A program made the translations under genes and the position numbers. The notes beneath the pieces were generated by a model. The model saw only the letters and a program-made list of their open reading frames with translations. It did not search any database and was not told where the DNA came from. Positions 49,131 to 59,454 of a DNA stretch of 64,000 bases are shown piece after piece. The stretch is taken from positions 556,501 through 620,500 of the forward strand of contig NZ_CP094351.1 of assembly GCF_022807995.1 (NCBI RefSeq), in the 5' to 3' direction. This DNA comes from Pseudomonas orientalis. Lineage in GTDB: Bacteria; Pseudomonadota; Gammaproteobacteria; Pseudomonadales; Pseudomonadaceae. How positions within the stretch are numbered: the stretch's first letter is position 1; the number at the start of each line of letters is the position of its first letter.

Positions 49131-50306
49131 ATGGCTTGGAATGAGCCGGGTGGCAACTCGAATAATCAGGATCCTTGGGGTGGTAAGCGCCGCAATAATG
49201 GCGACCGCAAGGGGCCACCGGATCTCGACGAGGCCTTCCGAAAGCTGCAGGAAAGCCTGAATGGGTTGTTCGGTGGTGGAAAAAAACGCGGTGGTGACGA
49301 GGGCGGTCGCACAAGCAAGGGCGGCGGCTATGGCCTGCTGGGCCTGGGTCTTGTCGTGCTCGCGGCCGTCTGGCTGTACAGCGCGGTCTACGTAGTGGAC
49401 GAGCAGGAGCAAGCCGTGGTGCTGCGCTTCGGCAAGTATTACGAGACGGTCGGGCCAGGCCTGAACATCTATTTCCCGCCGATCGACAAGAAGTACATGG
49501 AGAACGTCACGCGCGAGCGTGCCTACACCAAGCAGGGCCAGATGCTGACCGAAGACGAGAACATCGTCGAAGTGCCGCTGACCGTGCAGTACAAGATCAG
49601 CAACCTGCAGGACTTCGTGCTGAACGTCGATCAGCCGGAAATCAGCCTGCAACACGCAACCGAAAGCGCCCTGCGCCATGTGGTGGGTTCCACCGCCATG
49701 GACCAGGTGCTGACCGAAGGTCGTGAATTGATGGCCAGCGAAATCAAGGAGCGTCTGCAACGCTTCCTCGATACCTATCGCACCGGTATCACCGTCACCC
49801 AGGTCAACGTACAGAGCGCAGCCGCGCCGCGTGAAGTGCAGGAAGCCTTCGACGACGTGATCCGCGCCCGTGAAGATGAGCAGCGTTCGCGCAACCAGGC
49901 TGAAACCTACGCCAACGGCGTCGTGCCGGAAGCCCGTGGTCAGGCCCAGCGCATCCTCGAGGATGCCAACGGTTACCGCGACGAAGTGGTCTCCCGCGCC
50001 AAGGGTGAGGCGGACCGCTTTACCAAACTGGTTGCCGAGTACCGCAAGGCGCCCGAGGTTACCCGCGAGCGTCTGTACCTGGACACCATGCAGGAAGTCT
50101 TCAGCAACACCAGCAAGGTTCTCGTGACCGGCAGCAAGGGTGGGCAGAACAACCTGCTGTACCTGCCGCTGGACAAGATGATCGAAGGTGGTCGTAGTGG
50201 CACCAGCGCGCCGTCCACCGGTTCGAATGCCGCTGCCAACGAAGCGAGCGCCCGTGCGGCCGCTGACTTGCTGCAACAGCAAACACGTACCAGGGAGAGC
50301 CGTTGA
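49131..50306 (+). CDS. hflK: FtsH protease modulator HflK
   Basis: HflK and HflC form an SPFH cage around FtsH in the inner membrane. The 391-residue protein has a Gly/Asn-rich N-terminus, one membrane helix near residue 68-84 (GLLGLGLVVLAAVWLY) and an SPFH domain (DEQEQAVVLRFGKYYETVGPG). A helical C-terminal part follows. ATG 49131 has GGAGAG upstream; the frame back to 49095 is rejected. The stop overlaps the hflC start by one base. Confidence 0.96.
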   Translation: MAWNEPGGNSNNQDPWGGKRRNNGDRKGPPDLDEAFRKLQESLNGLFGGGKKRGGDEGGRTSKGGGYGLLGLGLVVLAAVWLYSAVYVVDEQEQAVVLRFGKYYETVGPGLNIYFPPIDKKYMENVTRERAYTKQGQMLTEDENIVEVPLTVQYKISNLQDFVLNVDQPEISLQHATESALRHVVGSTAMDQVLTEGRELMASEIKERLQRFLDTYRTGITVTQVNVQSAAAPREVQEAFDDVIRAREDEQRSRNQAETYANGVVPEARGQAQRILEDANGYRDEVVSRAKGEADRFTKLVAEYRKAPEVTRERLYLDTMQEVFSNTSKVLVTGSKGGQNNLLYLPLDKMIEGGRSGTSAPSTGSNAAANEASARAAADLLQQQTRTRESR

Positions 50307-51172
50307 TGAGCAATAAATCGCTGACCGCCCTGATTGTGGGCGTCGTCGTGGTCATCGCTGCCTGGAACTGCTTCTACATCGTCGCTCAGACCGAGCGTGC
50401 GGTGCTGCTGCAATTCGGCCGTGTGGTCCAGGCGGATGTCCAGCCGGGCCTGCATGTGAAAGTCCCCTACGTCAACCAGGTGCGCAAGTTCGACGCGCGC
50501 CTGATGACCCTGGATGCACCGACACAGCGCTTCCTGACCCTGGAAAAGAAAGCCGTGATGGTTGACGCCTACGCCAAGTGGCGCGTCAAGGATGCCGAGC
50601 GCTTCTACACTGCGACTTCCGGCCTCAAGCAGATTGCCGACGAGCGTTTGTCGCGCCGTCTGGAATCGGGCCTGCGTGACCAGTTTGGTAAGCGCACCCT
50701 GCACGAGGTGGTATCCGGTGAACGTGACGCGCTGATGGCGGACATCACCCGTTCGCTGAACACCATGGCGGAAAAAGAACTGGGTATCGAGGTGGTCGAC
50801 GTTCGCGTCAAGGCCATCGACCTGCCCAAGGAAGTGAACCGCAGCGTGTTCGAACGTATGAGCACCGAGCGTGAGCGTGAAGCCCGTGAGCACCGTGCCA
50901 AGGGTAACGAGCTGGCCGAAGGTATCCGTGCGGATGCCGATCGTCAGCGCCGTGTACTGTTGGCAGAGGCCTATCGCGAGTCTGAAGAGGCTCGGGGTGA
51001 TGGTGATGCTCAAGCCGCGGCGATCTACGCCAAGGCTTACGGCCAGGACCAGGAGTTCTACGCGTTCTACCGTAGCCTGCGCGCCTACCGTGAAAGCTTC
51101 GCGAACAAGACCGACGTGCTGGTGCTTGACCCAAGCAGCGACTTCTTCCGCTACCTGGAAAAGTCCAAGTAA
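50306..51172 (+). CDS. hflC: FtsH protease modulator HflC
   Basis: The 288-residue HflC pairs with HflK. One N-terminal membrane helix (ALIVGVVVVIAAWNCFYIV) is followed by the SPFH domain (TERAVLLQFGRVVQADVQPG) and the coiled segment ending in REAREHRAKGNELAEGIRAD. ATG 50306 overlaps the hflK stop. A terminator follows at 51262-51285. A small DUF2065 gene that I expect after hflC in related species is not visible. Confidence 0.96.
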   Translation: MSNKSLTALIVGVVVVIAAWNCFYIVAQTERAVLLQFGRVVQADVQPGLHVKVPYVNQVRKFDARLMTLDAPTQRFLTLEKKAVMVDAYAKWRVKDAERFYTATSGLKQIADERLSRRLESGLRDQFGKRTLHEVVSGERDALMADITRSLNTMAEKELGIEVVDVRVKAIDLPKEVNRSVFERMSTEREREAREHRAKGNELAEGIRADADRQRRVLLAEAYRESEEARGDGDAQAAAIYAKAYGQDQEFYAFYRSLRAYRESFANKTDVLVLDPSSDFFRYLEKSK

Positions 51173-51261
51173 CAAGCCTGTGATTCTGTAGGGAGCACTC
51201 CGTCGGGCGGCTAAAATGCCTGGCGGGGTGATCCTTTCAGAAAACGGGTGTATGATGCGGC

Positions 51262-51285
51262 AGCCGGGAAATTCCCGGCTTTTTT
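51262..51285 (+). terminator. Rho-independent terminator after hflC
   Basis: An 8-bp stem (AGCCGGGA with TCCCGGCT, 3-base loop) ends in six T. The rest of the 51173-51465 gap holds no supported gene. Confidence 0.88.
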
Positions 51286-51465
51286 GCGTCTGCATGTTTG
51301 ATTCGGCAGGCGTGACAGGTTTTTCGAGGAAAGTGCCCGACGAGGCCGGTTACAGGTCGTTCGTCACGTCGCTCTTGCGCGTGGTTTATGCAGGCGGCGG
51401 GTATTTTCTGCTCTACTCAAGGCTCGGCCGAGGGCTGGCCGCCCGGATCTAAGGGGAATGGCGTA

Positions 51466-52653
51466 ATGGCAACGGTAGACCGCTGGCTGCTGCCAGATGG
51501 CATCGAAGAAGTACTGCCACCAGAGGCTGCGCGCATTGAAATAGCGCGTCGCCAGGTGTTGGATCTGTTCCAGAGCTGGGGCTACGAGTTTGTCGTGACC
51601 CCCCATATCGAGTACCTGGAATCCCTGCTGACCGGCGCGGGCCAGGACCTGGATCTGCGCACCTTCAAGGTTATCGACCCGCAATCGGGCCGGCAAATGG
51701 GTTTCCGCGCCGACATCACGCCGCAAGTGGCACGCATCGATGCGCACACCCTGCGCCGCGAAGGCCCCAGCCGCCTGTGCTATGCCGGCAGCGTGCTGCA
51801 TGCCCAGCCGCGTGCCTTGTCGTCTTCGCGCAGCCCGATCCAGTTGGGCGCCGAGTTGTATGGCGATGCGAGCCCAAGCAGCGACGTTGAAGTCATCAGC
51901 CTGATGCTGGCCATGCTGCAACTGGCGGATGTGCCGGACGTGCACATGGACCTGGGTCACGTGGGTATCTACCGCGGCCTGGCCCGTGCGGCCGGCTTGT
52001 CCGGCGAGGTTGAGCAACAGTTGTTCGATGCCCTGCAACGCAAGGCCATCGATGAAGTCATCGCCCTGACCGAAGGCGTGCCTGCCGAGCTGGCCGATAT
52101 GCTGCGCTCGCTGGTCAACCTGTGCGGCGGTCGTGAAGTGCTGGCGGCCGCGCGTGAACGCCTGGCCAAGGCGCCTGCGCCTGTATTGGCGGCGCTGGAC
52201 GACGTGCAGGCGATTGCCGAGCAGTTGTCCGCGCGTTTCCCGCAACTGCCGTTGTACTTTGATCTGGGCGAGTTGCGCGGCTACCACTACCACACTGGTG
52301 TGGTGTTCGCGGTGTTTGTACCGGGTGTTGGCCAGGCCATCGCCCAGGGTGGTCGCTACGACGACATCGGTGCCGACTTTGGTCGCGCCCGTCCGGCCAC
52401 CGGTTTTTCCACCGATTTGAAAACCCTGGTGACCCTGGGGCGTGCTGAGGTCGAGCTGCCGTCTGGTGGCATCTGGATGCCCGACAGTACGGACGCGGCA
52501 CTCTGGCAGCAGGTTTGTCAGTTGCGCAGTGAGGGTCAGCGTGTCGTCCAGGCCCTGCCTGGGCAACCATTGGCCGCCGCCCGTGAAGCGGACTGCGACC
52601 GGCAATTGATTCAGCAGAACGGGCTTTGGCAAGTATCGCCACTGGCTTCTTGA
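51466..52653 (+). CDS. hisZ: ATP phosphoribosyltransferase regulatory subunit HisZ
   Basis: HisZ is a histidyl-tRNA-synthetase-like protein that activates the short form of HisG in histidine synthesis. The 395-residue protein has the class II synthetase core ([43 protein letters not shown]) but no anticodon-binding tail typical of HisRS. Two C-terminal segments ([23 protein letters not shown] and GGRYDDIG) remain. ATG 51466 follows AAGGGGA; upstream open frame is rejected. purA follows by 54 bases. Confidence 0.93.
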   Translation: MATVDRWLLPDGIEEVLPPEAARIEIARRQVLDLFQSWGYEFVVTPHIEYLESLLTGAGQDLDLRTFKVIDPQSGRQMGFRADITPQVARIDAHTLRREGPSRLCYAGSVLHAQPRALSSSRSPIQLGAELYGDASPSSDVEVISLMLAMLQLADVPDVHMDLGHVGIYRGLARAAGLSGEVEQQLFDALQRKAIDEVIALTEGVPAELADMLRSLVNLCGGREVLAAARERLAKAPAPVLAALDDVQAIAEQLSARFPQLPLYFDLGELRGYHYHTGVVFAVFVPGVGQAIAQGGRYDDIGADFGRARPATGFSTDLKTLVTLGRAEVELPSGGIWMPDSTDAALWQQVCQLRSEGQRVVQALPGQPLAAAREADCDRQLIQQNGLWQVSPLAS

Positions 52654-53997
<1,344 letters not shown>

Positions 53998-54018
53998 TAA
54001 GCTGTTGATGTAAAAAGC

Positions 54019-54042
54019 AAAGGGCTCCTTCGGGAGCCCTTT
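54019..54042 (+). terminator. Rho-independent terminator after purA
   Basis: A 10-bp stem (AAAGGGCTCC with GGAGCCCTTT) closed by a TTCG tetraloop, with a short T-rich tail. Confidence 0.85.
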
Positions 54043-54136
54043 GTCGTTTCCGCCTGGCAAGCGGCACGACCCTTGCTGTATTTCCCTCTTTCGAGGTGCT
54101 ATCAAATTAATGGCACCCGTGGTGGAGGGATTTCCA

Positions 54137-56071
54137 GTGTCTGCTGTTCTCTCGTTGTTACAAAGCCGTCTGCTGCGGCCGGTGTTCGTTACCCTAGGTA
54201 TCGCTCTTTTGGTGCAAGTGCTGGTGGCCGTCGCGCTGACGCGGAGCACGGTCACTGCCCTGGAGGCCGATTTGGGCAATCGTCTGGGCATTGATAGCCA
54301 GAAGCTGTCCGGCGAATTGGCCCAGGCCGGCAAGGAAGTCACCTCGAGCCTGGATAGCCTGTCCACCAGCACTCGCCAGCGTCTGACTGCAGGGCTCTCC
54401 ACGCGTCTTCAGCAAGAGCAGAAGCAATTGCGCGCGACCCTGGAAAAAGACCTGCAGGACTCCGCCAATGACATGGCGCAGTTGCTGGCTTCGGTAGCGC
54501 CGCGCGCCATGTGGGACAGCGATGTGCCGACATTGTCGGAGTTTGCCCGGCGTGCACAGCGCAATCCCAACGTGTTGTTCGTGGTGTATGACGACGCGGC
54601 GGGTGAGCATTTGACCCGTTACCTGAACCGTGAAAATCCGATCAACCAGGCCTTGTTGGCCAAGGGCGCGGGAGAGCGGGCCCTGGATAAGGTACTGGAC
54701 GCGGCCAGGACGGATCCTTCGGTGTATTACGTCGAAGCCTCGATCAGTCCCAACGGCGTTGAGATCGGCAAAGTTCGCATGGGGGTCTCGACCGCATCGG
54801 TCGAGGCCGATCTGCAAGCACTGGATACCCGTTTCGCCGCGCTGATTGCCAGCGGTGATCAACTGGTCGGCGACAGCCTCAAAGGCGCAGCGGCCGATAG
54901 CGCCGCCGCCATGGGCGCGCGCCTGCAATCGGCGCAAGCCACGGCCACCCAGATGACCGCCAACACCACCAGTGCGGTTCAGGAGGCTGCCGGCACCTTG
55001 CGCTGGCGTATCGGCATGGGCCTGGCACTGGTCGGGTTTGGTGTATTGCTGCTGATTGCCATTGTGCTCGGCCGCCGCGTAGTCAACCGTCTGAAGCTGT
55101 TGATCGTCGCCATGGATGACCTGGCAGCAGGTGAGGGCGACCTCACCAAGCGTGTACAGATCAGCAGCAAGGACGAAATTGGCGACATGGCTTCGGCGGT
55201 CAATCGCTTTGTGGATAAGTTGCAGCCCATCGTGCGTGAAGCCGGTGATGTGGCCCAGCGTACCGGCGTAGAGATCGGTGCGATGACCCTGCGCAATGCC
55301 GGAGCCGATGCCGCGGCAGGCTTGCAGCGCGACGAAGTGGCCGAGAGTTTGCGTGCCCTTGAGCAAATGGCCGACGAGGCCCAGGCCGAGAGCCACGCGA
55401 TGCAGGCGGCTTTGCAGCAGGTGGTGGATATTCGCCTGGCCACGGATGAGAACTCACGTACCTCGGCTGAAGTCGGCGGCTTGATCGAGGCGTTGGCAGG
55501 ACAGGTTCAGGCCGGTTCCCAGGTCATCGAGCGTTTGGCCCAGCAAAGCGAGCAGATTGAAGTGGTACTGACGGTGATTCACGGCATCGCCGAGCAAACC
55601 AACCTGCTGGCGCTCAATGCGGCCATTGAAGCGGCCCGTGCTGGCGAAACCGGAAGGGGCTTTGCCGTGGTCGCGGACGAGGTGCGTGCGCTGGCGAGCA
55701 AGACTCAAAGCTCCACGGGAGACATTCAGGCGCATATCGTGGCGTTGCAGCAAGGCGCGCGTGAGGCCGTGGAAACCATCGGCAAAGCCGGGCGCCAGGC
55801 GGACGAAGGGCTACGGGTGTTGCGCGACAGCGTGCGCTTGCAGCAGACGGTACAGGCTTCGGTGGAGCAGGTGCATGCGGCGATCGGCCTGGCGACGCGT
55901 GCGGCAGAGCATCAGGCGCAAGGTGCGCATGCGGTGCGTGGGCGGGTCGAGGTGATTCATGCTCAGGCTGAGCGTGCGGCGCAGGCGGTGGTGGAGACGA
56001 CGGCCAGTGGCAAGGTGCTGGATGGGTTGGCGGCGCAGTTGAAGGCGAGTCTGGGGCAGTTCAGGGCTTAG
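54137..56071 (+). CDS. Methyl-accepting chemotaxis protein
   Basis: This 644-residue chemoreceptor has a first membrane helix near residues 14-35, a periplasmic sensor of about 250 residues with coiled-coil flanks and a small cache-like part ([19 protein letters not shown] and [19 protein letters not shown]), a second helix near 290-313, a HAMP domain and a cytoplasmic signalling hairpin near 480-520 ([20 protein letters not shown]). The C-terminus has no CheR-binding pentapeptide. I chose GTG 54137 because GGAGGGA precedes it at ideal spacing; an ATG at 54110 is less likely. Its ligand is unknown. A REP pair separates it from the convergent permease gene. Confidence 0.9.
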   Translation: MSAVLSLLQSRLLRPVFVTLGIALLVQVLVAVALTRSTVTALEADLGNRLGIDSQKLSGELAQAGKEVTSSLDSLSTSTRQRLTAGLSTRLQQEQKQLRATLEKDLQDSANDMAQLLASVAPRAMWDSDVPTLSEFARRAQRNPNVLFVVYDDAAGEHLTRYLNRENPINQALLAKGAGERALDKVLDAARTDPSVYYVEASISPNGVEIGKVRMGVSTASVEADLQALDTRFAALIASGDQLVGDSLKGAAADSAAAMGARLQSAQATATQMTANTTSAVQEAAGTLRWRIGMGLALVGFGVLLLIAIVLGRRVVNRLKLLIVAMDDLAAGEGDLTKRVQISSKDEIGDMASAVNRFVDKLQPIVREAGDVAQRTGVEIGAMTLRNAGADAAAGLQRDEVAESLRALEQMADEAQAESHAMQAALQQVVDIRLATDENSRTSAEVGGLIEALAGQVQAGSQVIERLAQQSEQIEVVLTVIHGIAEQTNLLALNAAIEAARAGETGRGFAVVADEVRALASKTQSSTGDIQAHIVALQQGAREAVETIGKAGRQADEGLRVLRDSVRLQQTVQASVEQVHAAIGLATRAAEHQAQGAHAVRGRVEVIHAQAERAAQAVVETTASGKVLDGLAAQLKASLGQFRA

Positions 56072-56090
56072 CGTTGCCTGTGCCGGCCTC

Positions 56091-56155
56091 ATCGGGGGCA
56101 AGCCCCCTCCCACATGGGAACGCATTCCAAATGTGGGAGGGGGCTTGCCCCCGAT
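56091..56155. repeat. REP doublet in inverse arrangement, nearly fused into one palindrome
   Basis: Reverse-complement unit at 56091-56114 and forward unit at 56132-56155, only 17 bases apart. It can form one long hairpin between two convergent genes and may act as a terminator in both directions. Confidence 0.88.
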
Positions 56156-56162
56156 AGCGGTC

Positions 56163-57716
56163 TCAGCGACTCAGATACATCCGCGTCGTAAGCAAATAAA
56201 CCGGCAACCCCGACACCAGAATCAACAACGCCGCATAAGGCGCCGCCGCCGCAAACTCGACATTCGAGGTATGCGCCCACACGGCCGTCGCCAAGGTATT
56301 CAGCCCCGTAGGGCTCAACAGCAAGGTGGCCGTCAGCTCCTTCATCGCATCCAGAAACACCAGCGCAAACGCCGCCCCCAATGCCGGAAAAATAATCGGC
56401 AGCGTCACCCGGCAAAAAGCACTGAACGACGATGCGCCGAGCGTGCGCGCGGCCTCTTCCAATTGCGGCGCAGCCTTGTTCAGCGCTGTGCGAATAGGCG
56501 CCTGTGCCAACGGCAAAAACAGTAGCGCATAAGCAATCAGCAATAACGCCGACGTCTGATACAGCGCCGGCACGTAATGCAGTGCGAAATACACCAGGGT
56601 CAATGCAATCACCAGGCCGGGCAGGGCATGCAGTAGATACGGCAGGCGTTCGGCCCATATCGCCAACTGCCCTTTGTAGCGCACCACCAGCAGCCCAACC
56701 GGTACTGCCAGTACCAGGCACAGTGCGGCGCCGCCCAGCGAGAGCGCCAGGGATGACAGCAGTGCCTCACCGATCTCGGCCATCGGAAACGCAGCCGACG
56801 AACCGACTGCCAACCAATACCCGAGCATGCCCAGTGGGATGCCACTGCCAATGATCGCAAGTGCCAGGCAATACAATTGACCCAATGGCGCCCACTTGCC
56901 CAGTCGAACCTGTTCGGCATGTCGTGCTGCACCCTGGCCGATCCGCACATGACGACCCTTGCCGCGCACGCGCAGCTCCAGCCACAACAAGCTCAGGCAC
57001 ATCGCCAGCAGCACCGCCGAGAGCATCGCGGCATTGGCGTTGCTGAACTCCAGTTCGAACTGCTGGTAGATCGCCGTGGTGAAGGTCTGCAGGCCGATGA
57101 TCGACAGGGCGCCGAACTCCACCAGCATGTGCAGGGCAATCAACAGCGCGCCGGCCAGCAGCGACGGCCACAGCAGCGGCAGGGTGACGTGCAGGAATAC
57201 CCTCCAGCGGCTCAATCCCAGAGTGCGCGCCGATTCCTCCAGCGACGGGTCCAGGTTACGTAATGTCGCCGCCACCGGCAGGAACACCAGCGGATATTTG
57301 GACAGGCTCATCACCAGGATCGCGCCGCCGAGGCCTTCGAAGTTGGCGCTCAGCGACACCCAGGTGAAGCTGCTGACAAACGCCGGCACCGCAAACGGCA
57401 GGCACAGGATCACGCCCCAGATGCGCCGCCCCGGCAGGTTGCTGCGTTCCAGCAACCAGGCCAGGGACAGGCCGACCACGCCGCACACAACCGTCACGCC
57501 GACCATCAACGACAGGGTGTTGCGCAGCAGCCCGAAGACATAAGGCCGCCATAGCAGATGCACCGCCTGTGCCCAGCCGGCCTGCCAGGCCTTGAGCCCG
57601 ACATACGCCAGTGGCAGCAGGCTCAGGCCAACCAGGAACAGCACCGGCAACAGCAGCCAGATTGAAGGGCGTTTGCGTCGGGGGCGAAAGCCTGCAGCGC
57701 TGGGCAATGGGGTCAT
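56163..57716 (-). CDS. Iron(III)-type ABC transporter permease (two-domain)
   Basis: This 517-residue inner-membrane protein is a fused pair of permease domains with about 12 helices. Each half carries an EAA-loop for the ATPase: EESARTLGLSRWRVFLHVTL near residue 170 and EEAARTLGASSFSAFCRVTL near 430. The layout fits the FbpB/SfuB type that imports ferric iron. The start overlaps the end of the binding-protein gene. No ATPase gene is present in the cluster, so it must use one encoded elsewhere. Confidence 0.88.
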   Translation of the reverse strand: MTPLPSAAGFRPRRKRPSIWLLLPVLFLVGLSLLPLAYVGLKAWQAGWAQAVHLLWRPYVFGLLRNTLSLMVGVTVVCGVVGLSLAWLLERSNLPGRRIWGVILCLPFAVPAFVSSFTWVSLSANFEGLGGAILVMSLSKYPLVFLPVAATLRNLDPSLEESARTLGLSRWRVFLHVTLPLLWPSLLAGALLIALHMLVEFGALSIIGLQTFTTAIYQQFELEFSNANAAMLSAVLLAMCLSLLWLELRVRGKGRHVRIGQGAARHAEQVRLGKWAPLGQLYCLALAIIGSGIPLGMLGYWLAVGSSAAFPMAEIGEALLSSLALSLGGAALCLVLAVPVGLLVVRYKGQLAIWAERLPYLLHALPGLVIALTLVYFALHYVPALYQTSALLLIAYALLFLPLAQAPIRTALNKAAPQLEEAARTLGASSFSAFCRVTLPIIFPALGAAFALVFLDAMKELTATLLLSPTGLNTLATAVWAHTSNVEFAAAAPYAALLILVSGLPVYLLTTRMYLSR

Positions 57717-58741
57717 CAGTTCAAGCCAACGTCACGTTCCAGTTCCAGGGCTTCTTCGGCATTGCCCAGGTCGGCAGGGGTGACTTTCGGCGGTTGCAGT
57801 TCGCTGAAAGGCTTGAGGCCACGGCTGGACTCCATGCCCTTGCGCAGCTGGTATTCGGCCGAGGTGTTGGTGATCACGCGCTGGCCTTCTTCACTGGCCA
57901 TGAAGGCCAGCAGTTGCTGGGCTTCCTTGGGGTGTTTGCTGGATTTCAGCGCGGCCGCCGAAGACACCGTAATCAGGCCGCCGGCATCGCCGTCGGTGAA
58001 ATAGTGCAGTTGGGAGTCGAGGTTGGTTTTTTCTTTCTTCAAGGCAAACCAGTAGTAGTTGTTCACCAGCACGGTGGCCACTTCACCGTTTTCCACGGCT
58101 TTGAGCGCAACCATATTATTGCTGTACACCTTGCCGAAGGCGCGCAGGCCGGTCAGCCATTCTTCGGCGGCTTCACGCCCGTGCAGCTTGATGATCGCCA
58201 CCGCCTGTTCCTGGAGTGCGCCGCTGGTGGGCACGAAGCCAACCTTGCCTTGCCACTCGGGACCGGCGAAATCCAGCACCGATTTGGGCAGGTCCTTTTC
58301 GGCAATCAACTTGGGGTTGAAGGCGACGACGCGGGTGCGTGCGGTAACGCCCATCCAGTCGCCATTGCTGCCGACGTAATCCTTGGGCAGCACGTCAAGG
58401 GTGCTGGCATCGATCTTCGCCAATAAACCTTGCTCGCCGAGTTTGTTCAGCGGCGGCGATTCTTCGGTATAGATCACGTCGGCGGGGGAGCGCTCACCTT
58501 CTTCGACGACCTGGCTGGCCAGTTGGTTGCTACTGCCTTTGCGTACATTGACGTGAATGCCGGTCTTGGCTTCAAAGGCTTTGGCGAGCTCATCGCCGAC
58601 TTCTTTGTGCTGGCCGTTGTAGAGGGTCAGGGAGATTTTTTCGGCGCAATAGGCGTTGGGGGAGAGCAGAGTCAGGCCGAGCAGGGTAAGGGTCAGGCCA
58701 CGCAGAAGGGATGTCTTGAGTCGGTTATCGCGGATCATCAT
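57716..58741 (-). CDS. Iron(III)-type ABC transporter substrate-binding protein
   Basis: This 341-residue periplasmic protein has a signal peptide ending near AYCA (about residue 32) and the FbpA-like body with the adjacent Tyr pair in VNNYYWFALKK that binds ferric iron in this family. Other typical segments are LTLYNGQHKEVGDELAKAFE and GVTARTRVVAFNPKLI. ATG 58741 has GAGGAA upstream; a second ATG follows at once. It precedes its permease, one base overlapping. Iron is the likely ligand but not proven. Confidence 0.88.
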   Translation of the reverse strand: MMIRDNRLKTSLLRGLTLTLLGLTLLSPNAYCAEKISLTLYNGQHKEVGDELAKAFEAKTGIHVNVRKGSSNQLASQVVEEGERSPADVIYTEESPPLNKLGEQGLLAKIDASTLDVLPKDYVGSNGDWMGVTARTRVVAFNPKLIAEKDLPKSVLDFAGPEWQGKVGFVPTSGALQEQAVAIIKLHGREAAEEWLTGLRAFGKVYSNNMVALKAVENGEVATVLVNNYYWFALKKEKTNLDSQLHYFTDGDAGGLITVSSAAALKSSKHPKEAQQLLAFMASEEGQRVITNTSAEYQLRKGMESSRGLKPFSELQPPKVTPADLGNAEEALELERDVGLN

Positions 58742-58868
58742 CCGAAGTGTTCCTCGCTTATGTGCAACAAATCACTACAAGGATAAACGATAAAGCTTCT
58801 CAAGTGCGGGATCGAGGGTGATCGCGGGGGAAAGTTTTCACGCCGATTTTTTTCAAACCCCGGAAACG

Positions 58869-58891
58869 AAAAAACCCGCTTTCGCGGGTTT
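58869..58891 (-). terminator. Terminator of the first tRNA-Leu gene
   Basis: On the minus strand AAACCCGC-GAAA-GCGGGTTT is followed by T residues, right after the tRNA. Confidence 0.88.
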
Positions 58892-58901
58892 GATCTGAAT
58901 T

Positions 58902-58988
58902 TGGTGCCCAGGAGAAGACTCGAACTTCCACGACCTTGCGATCACCAGCACCTGAAGCTGGCGTGTCTACCAATTTCACCACCTGGGC
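58902..58988 (-). tRNA. tRNA-Leu (CAG anticodon), copy 1
   Basis: An 87-base type II tRNA with acceptor stem GCCCAGG/CCTGGGC, long variable arm, TTCGA T-loop and encoded CCA. The anticodon stem CCAGC/GCTGG encloses loop TTCAGGT, giving anticodon CAG (58952-58954). It is followed by its own terminator and preceded by its own promoter. Confidence 0.97.
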
Positions 58989-59023
58989 ATTATCAAGCAA
59001 CGTTGCCGCTGTTGATGGGGCGA

Positions 59024-59052
59024 ACTATACGGCGGGCGTTTTGATCTGTAAA
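59024..59052 (-). promoter_or_regulatory. Sigma70 promoter of tRNA-Leu copy 1
   Basis: TTTACA and TATAGT are 17 bases apart on the minus strand (59047-59052, 59024-59029). A GC-rich discriminator follows, as in stringently controlled stable-RNA promoters. Confidence 0.78.
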
Positions 59053-59109
59053 CCCCTGATTCGAAAAATATAAATCAATTTTTCCGTTAAAAATCAAAGG
59101 CCTGAAACG

Positions 59110-59132
59110 AAAAAACCCGCTTTCGCGGGTTT
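59110..59132 (-). terminator. Terminator of the second tRNA-Leu gene
   Basis: The same AAACCCGC-GAAA-GCGGGTTT hairpin as in copy 1, followed by T residues. Confidence 0.88.
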
Positions 59133-59142
59133 GATCTGAATT

Positions 59143-59229
59143 TGGTGCCCAGGAGAAGACTCGAACTTCCACGACCTTGCGATCACCAGCACCTGAAGCT
59201 GGCGTGTCTACCAATTTCACCACCTGGGC
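59143..59229 (-). tRNA. tRNA-Leu (CAG anticodon), copy 2
   Basis: By eye identical to copy 1, exactly 241 bases away; anticodon CAG at 59193-59195. The whole unit of promoter, tRNA and terminator is duplicated. Confidence 0.97.
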
Positions 59230-59264
59230 ATTATCTGACAACGTTGCCGTCGTCGATGGCGCGC

Positions 59265-59293
59265 ACTATACGGAGCGACATTTGCGCTGTAAA
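59265..59293 (-). promoter_or_regulatory. Sigma70 promoter of tRNA-Leu copy 2
   Basis: TTTACA (59288-59293) and TATAGT (59265-59270) with a 17-base spacer, the same as copy 1 although the spacer sequence differs. Confidence 0.78.
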
Positions 59294-59454
59294 CCCCTGC
59301 CATGAAAAAAGCCTGGAAAATTTCGCCAATGGTCGTGCAAGGTGCGCGCCGGGGGCTGCAAAGGGCTTTAAAAGGCTTGATGACGTCTGAAATTTCCCGT
59401 TTCAATACGCGTATGCCAAACTAACCCGCATATAGACAAGGTGAAAACTCTCTA

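Noticed and set aside
51216..51452. 78-codon frame between hflC and hisZ
   Set aside because: It spans the hflC terminator, has no ribosome site and does not resemble the DUF2065 protein expected there.
58800..59241. Two similar short leftward frames over the tRNA genes
   Set aside because: They are translations of the duplicated tRNA-Leu genes.
59302..59424. 40-codon basic frame starting MKKAWKIS before rnr
   Set aside because: No ribosome site is visible and its ATG lies just beside the opposite-strand tRNA promoter. It is likely chance.
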